Positions 4,731 to 6,485 of a stretch of DNA of 6,485 nucleotides are shown piece by piece (the stretch's first letter is position 1; each line of letters opens with the position of its first letter). The notes beneath the pieces were generated by a model, which had not been told where the DNA came from, did not search any database, and saw only the letters and a program-made list of their open reading frames with translations. The stretch is from an uncultured Oxalobacter sp. Lineage in GTDB: Bacteria > Pseudomonadota > Gammaproteobacteria > Burkholderiales > Burkholderiaceae_D. Location of the stretch: contig CALGGD010000020.1 in assembly GCA_937916185.1 (NCBI GenBank), positions 1 through 6,485 on the forward strand. The letters are read 5' to 3'. Position numbers and translations under genes: made by a program.

Positions 4731-6377
4731 ATGAATACAGATTTAAGTTACGACGACGAACTGGTCAGGAACATCATTTCCATCAGTATCACTTCTGATA
4801 TTGCCAAGGCTGCCAAGCAGCTCTTTACCGATGCGGAATGGGTTCAGAACATCCCTGATTACCTGTTGATGCGCAGTGATGCGGACATTTCGGTCGCCTA
4901 CAATGAACTGGATGAGGCGGCCTGTGAGTGGCTGTATGTCGAGCTGCTTAAAAGGGGCAAGCAGGCGATGGCGGGCACCTTGGCAGGGCTTCGGGAAGCA
5001 TCGCGGAATCCGGCCAATATCCAGATTAGGAGCCTGATGGTGCTGGCGCAGGCATTGCGCGAATATATCCGTCGTGATTGTATCGATGGCTGGATCTATG
5101 CAATCGGACAGAATGGCGAGCATACGCCTTGGCTGGTGACGGAGGTTGCTTTCCTTGAGGCATCCAATGCGCCGCCTTGTGTGGCGGTTTACCTGACAGC
5201 GAATGGCATTGTGACCCGCAAGGACGATTATATCCGCGCATCGACCCAGAGTTTCTTTTTCTTTGCGGAGGATATGCAGAACAAGCGGGTCGCGGAACTG
5301 CTGGCATCCAAGGGGTTTGTCAAGGAAACCGAGGATCTGAAGGAGGAATATCTGCTGGCGATGCAGAAGTTCGCTGATATCCTGCCGGCGAAGAATGCGC
5401 AGTTCTGGGCACAGGGCACCGGTCTGGAAGTCGATATGGAACAGCGTACCCCTTATCCTGACCGGGTACCGTTGGATGCGCCTTGCCGCGTCATCAATGA
5501 CGAAGGGCTGATCCAGCGTCGGTTCTTTACCAAAGGCACATATCCATGGTGGGAAAAGCTGGGCAGACCCCAAAGTGAGATTCCCATCCATCCAGTGATC
5601 CTGTGCTTCAACCTGGATACCCATACCCATATGTGGATGCATGTCAAGAACCTGACGCCCTATGAATATGACAGCAGCCTGAGGGACAAGCTGATTCTGC
5701 CGGAAGAGCACCGTGACCTGATTGACATCCTGACGCTTGATATGGATATCCTGATGGACGATATTGTCGCCGGGAAATCCGGTGGTACTACAATCCTCTG
5801 TATGGGGGCACCGGGCCTTGGCAAGACGCTGACAGCGGAAGTCTATTCCGAGGTTGTCGGCAGACCGCTTTACCGCGTCCATTCCGTTCAGTTGGGCGTT
5901 GAGTCCGACAAGGTCGAGAAGAATCTGGAAAAGGTCCTGAAACGGGCGCAGCGTTGGGGGGCTATCCTGTTGATCGATGAAGCGGATGTCTATATCCGCC
6001 GCCGGGGCAACGATATCGACCACAATGCGGTGGTTGCCTCTTTCCTGCGGACATTGGAATATTTCCACGGGCTGCTGTTCCTCACGACAAACCGTGTCGA
6101 TGATGTGGATGATGCGATTGTCTCCCGCTGCATTGCGACCATCCGTTATGTGGTGCCAGTACCAGAGGATGCAAAGCGCATCTGGCGGGTGCTGGCAGAC
6201 CAGTTCCAGTTTGACCTGTCGGATGCGTTGATTGATGATCTGGTGGTCCGGTTCAATGGTATTTCAGGGCGTGATATCAAGGAACTGATCAAGCTGACGG
6301 CAAAATGGTGCCGTCAGAAGTCCCTGCCGCCTTCAGTACGGGTGTTCAATACCTGTGCGCAGTTCCGTGGGCTGTAA
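4731..6377 (+). CDS. AAA+ ATPase of unknown function with uncharacterised N-terminal half
   Basis: The 548-aa protein has a C-terminal AAA+ module: Walker A GAPGLGKT (359-366), Walker B ILLIDEAD (412-419), sensor-1 FLTTNR (450-455), a likely arginine finger Arg466 in IVSRC, and sensor-2 GRD (513-515) with Arg514. All residues needed for ATP hydrolysis are present. DIVAGKSGGTTIL just before Walker A and the DEAD-x-Y-I-RRRG run after Walker B recall a group of AAA+ proteins shared by bacteria and fungi that I know only as generic 'AAA family ATPase'. The first 300 residues match nothing I recognise; they include SFFFF (about 178) and a motif around HPVILCFNLDTHTH before the ATPase core. No signal peptide or membrane span is visible, so it is cytoplasmic and probably a remodelling ATPase. 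GGAG at 4722-4725 with a 5-base spacer supports the ATG at 4731. It follows folA on the same strand and precedes another gene at 6451, its likely partner. Confidence 0.9.
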   Translation: MNTDLSYDDELVRNIISISITSDIAKAAKQLFTDAEWVQNIPDYLLMRSDADISVAYNELDEAACEWLYVELLKRGKQAMAGTLAGLREASRNPANIQIRSLMVLAQALREYIRRDCIDGWIYAIGQNGEHTPWLVTEVAFLEASNAPPCVAVYLTANGIVTRKDDYIRASTQSFFFFAEDMQNKRVAELLASKGFVKETEDLKEEYLLAMQKFADILPAKNAQFWAQGTGLEVDMEQRTPYPDRVPLDAPCRVINDEGLIQRRFFTKGTYPWWEKLGRPQSEIPIHPVILCFNLDTHTHMWMHVKNLTPYEYDSSLRDKLILPEEHRDLIDILTLDMDILMDDIVAGKSGGTTILCMGAPGLGKTLTAEVYSEVVGRPLYRVHSVQLGVESDKVEKNLEKVLKRAQRWGAILLIDEADVYIRRRGNDIDHNAVVASFLRTLEYFHGLLFLTTNRVDDVDDAIVSRCIATIRYVVPVPEDAKRIWRVLADQFQFDLSDALIDDLVVRFNGISGRDIKELIKLTAKWCRQKSLPPSVRVFNTCAQFRGL

Positions 6378-6402
6378 ATGGTCGGATGATTTTGGATGTT
6401 TT

Positions 6403-6429
6403 GGGCAGTTGCCTTCCAGGTATCTGCCC
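6403..6429 (+). other. Hairpin between the AAA+ gene and the next gene
   Basis: GGGCAG (6403-6408) pairs exactly with CTGCCC (6424-6429) around a 15-base loop that contains a small CCT/AGG inner pairing. An alternative GGCA/TGCC pairing exists at the left arm. Only two T's follow, so it is not a strong terminator. It sits 8 bases before the AAAGGA ribosome site of the downstream gene and could modulate expression of that gene relative to the AAA+ gene. Confidence 0.3.
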
Positions 6430-6450
6430 TTGCTTTGAAAGGATAGGAAA

Positions 6451-6485
6451 ATGGAATTCAAGATGAACAGGGCTTTCCTGATTGA
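6451..6485 (+). CDS. Start of a downstream gene, cut by window edge
   Basis: An ATG at 6451 is preceded by purine-rich AAAGGA (6438-6443) and AGGA (6445-6448), giving a well-placed ribosome site. Eleven codons are visible (MEFKMNRAFLI) before the window ends. A second in-frame ATG lies at 6463. Family cannot be told from this fragment. The same strand, the 73-base gap and the absence of a strong terminator suggest co-expression with the AAA+ ATPase gene. Confidence 0.6.
   Translation, partial: MEFKMNRAFLI

Noticed and set aside
4743..6068. Long minus-strand open frame (441 aa) opposite the AAA+ gene
   Set aside because: It is a shadow of the codon structure of the AAA+ gene, which has all its motifs intact on the plus strand. 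The minus product has no recognisable domain and is rich in His, Gln and Ile as expected of antisense.

Overview
This window looks like chromosomal DNA from a Gram-negative, moderate-GC proteobacterium. A betaproteobacterium (Burkholderiales) is my best guess. I base that on the sequence of the tRNA-Arg(ACG) and on the large exported TPR protein, whose 'LTG-(D/E)-L-(M/L)-Y' and 'ARDTRDPRLAKRA' segments I recall from burkholderial periplasmic TPR proteins. Oxalobacteraceae would fit the base composition, but this is recall and not a database match.

Left part (1-1594): an incomplete leftward reading frame runs off the left edge (205 to 1). It diverges from a complete rightward gene (335-1594) for a stand-alone ATPase with a DUF4143 C-terminal domain. 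The 129-base divergent spacer carries a candidate promoter and a perfect 7-bp inverted repeat (290-307).

Middle (1595-2104): about 185 bases without a convincing gene follow the ATPase. They hold several short inverted repeats and copies of a TGGTGTAGAnCC motif, including a perfect 9-bp tandem duplication; this may be insertion-sequence debris. Next, on the minus strand, comes a complete tRNA-Arg(ACG) gene with encoded CCA. It has a consensus -10 box upstream and a strong intrinsic terminator downstream. The tRNA and the TPR gene diverge from the 1919-2104 spacer.

Right part (2105-6485), all rightward: a secreted or periplasmic TPR protein overlaps dihydrofolate reductase (folA) by the four bases ATGA. 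A 239-base leader-like gap with alternative hairpins follows, then a 548-aa AAA+ ATPase of unknown role, a 73-base gap with a hairpin, and the first 11 codons of another gene with a good ribosome site. TPR-folA is almost certainly one transcript. The AAA+ gene and the gene after it are probably co-expressed and may form a small functional module. No CRISPR array, rRNA, intact transposase or replication origin was seen. The least explained parts are the AAA+ protein with its uncharacterised N-terminal half, and the structured leader in front of it.
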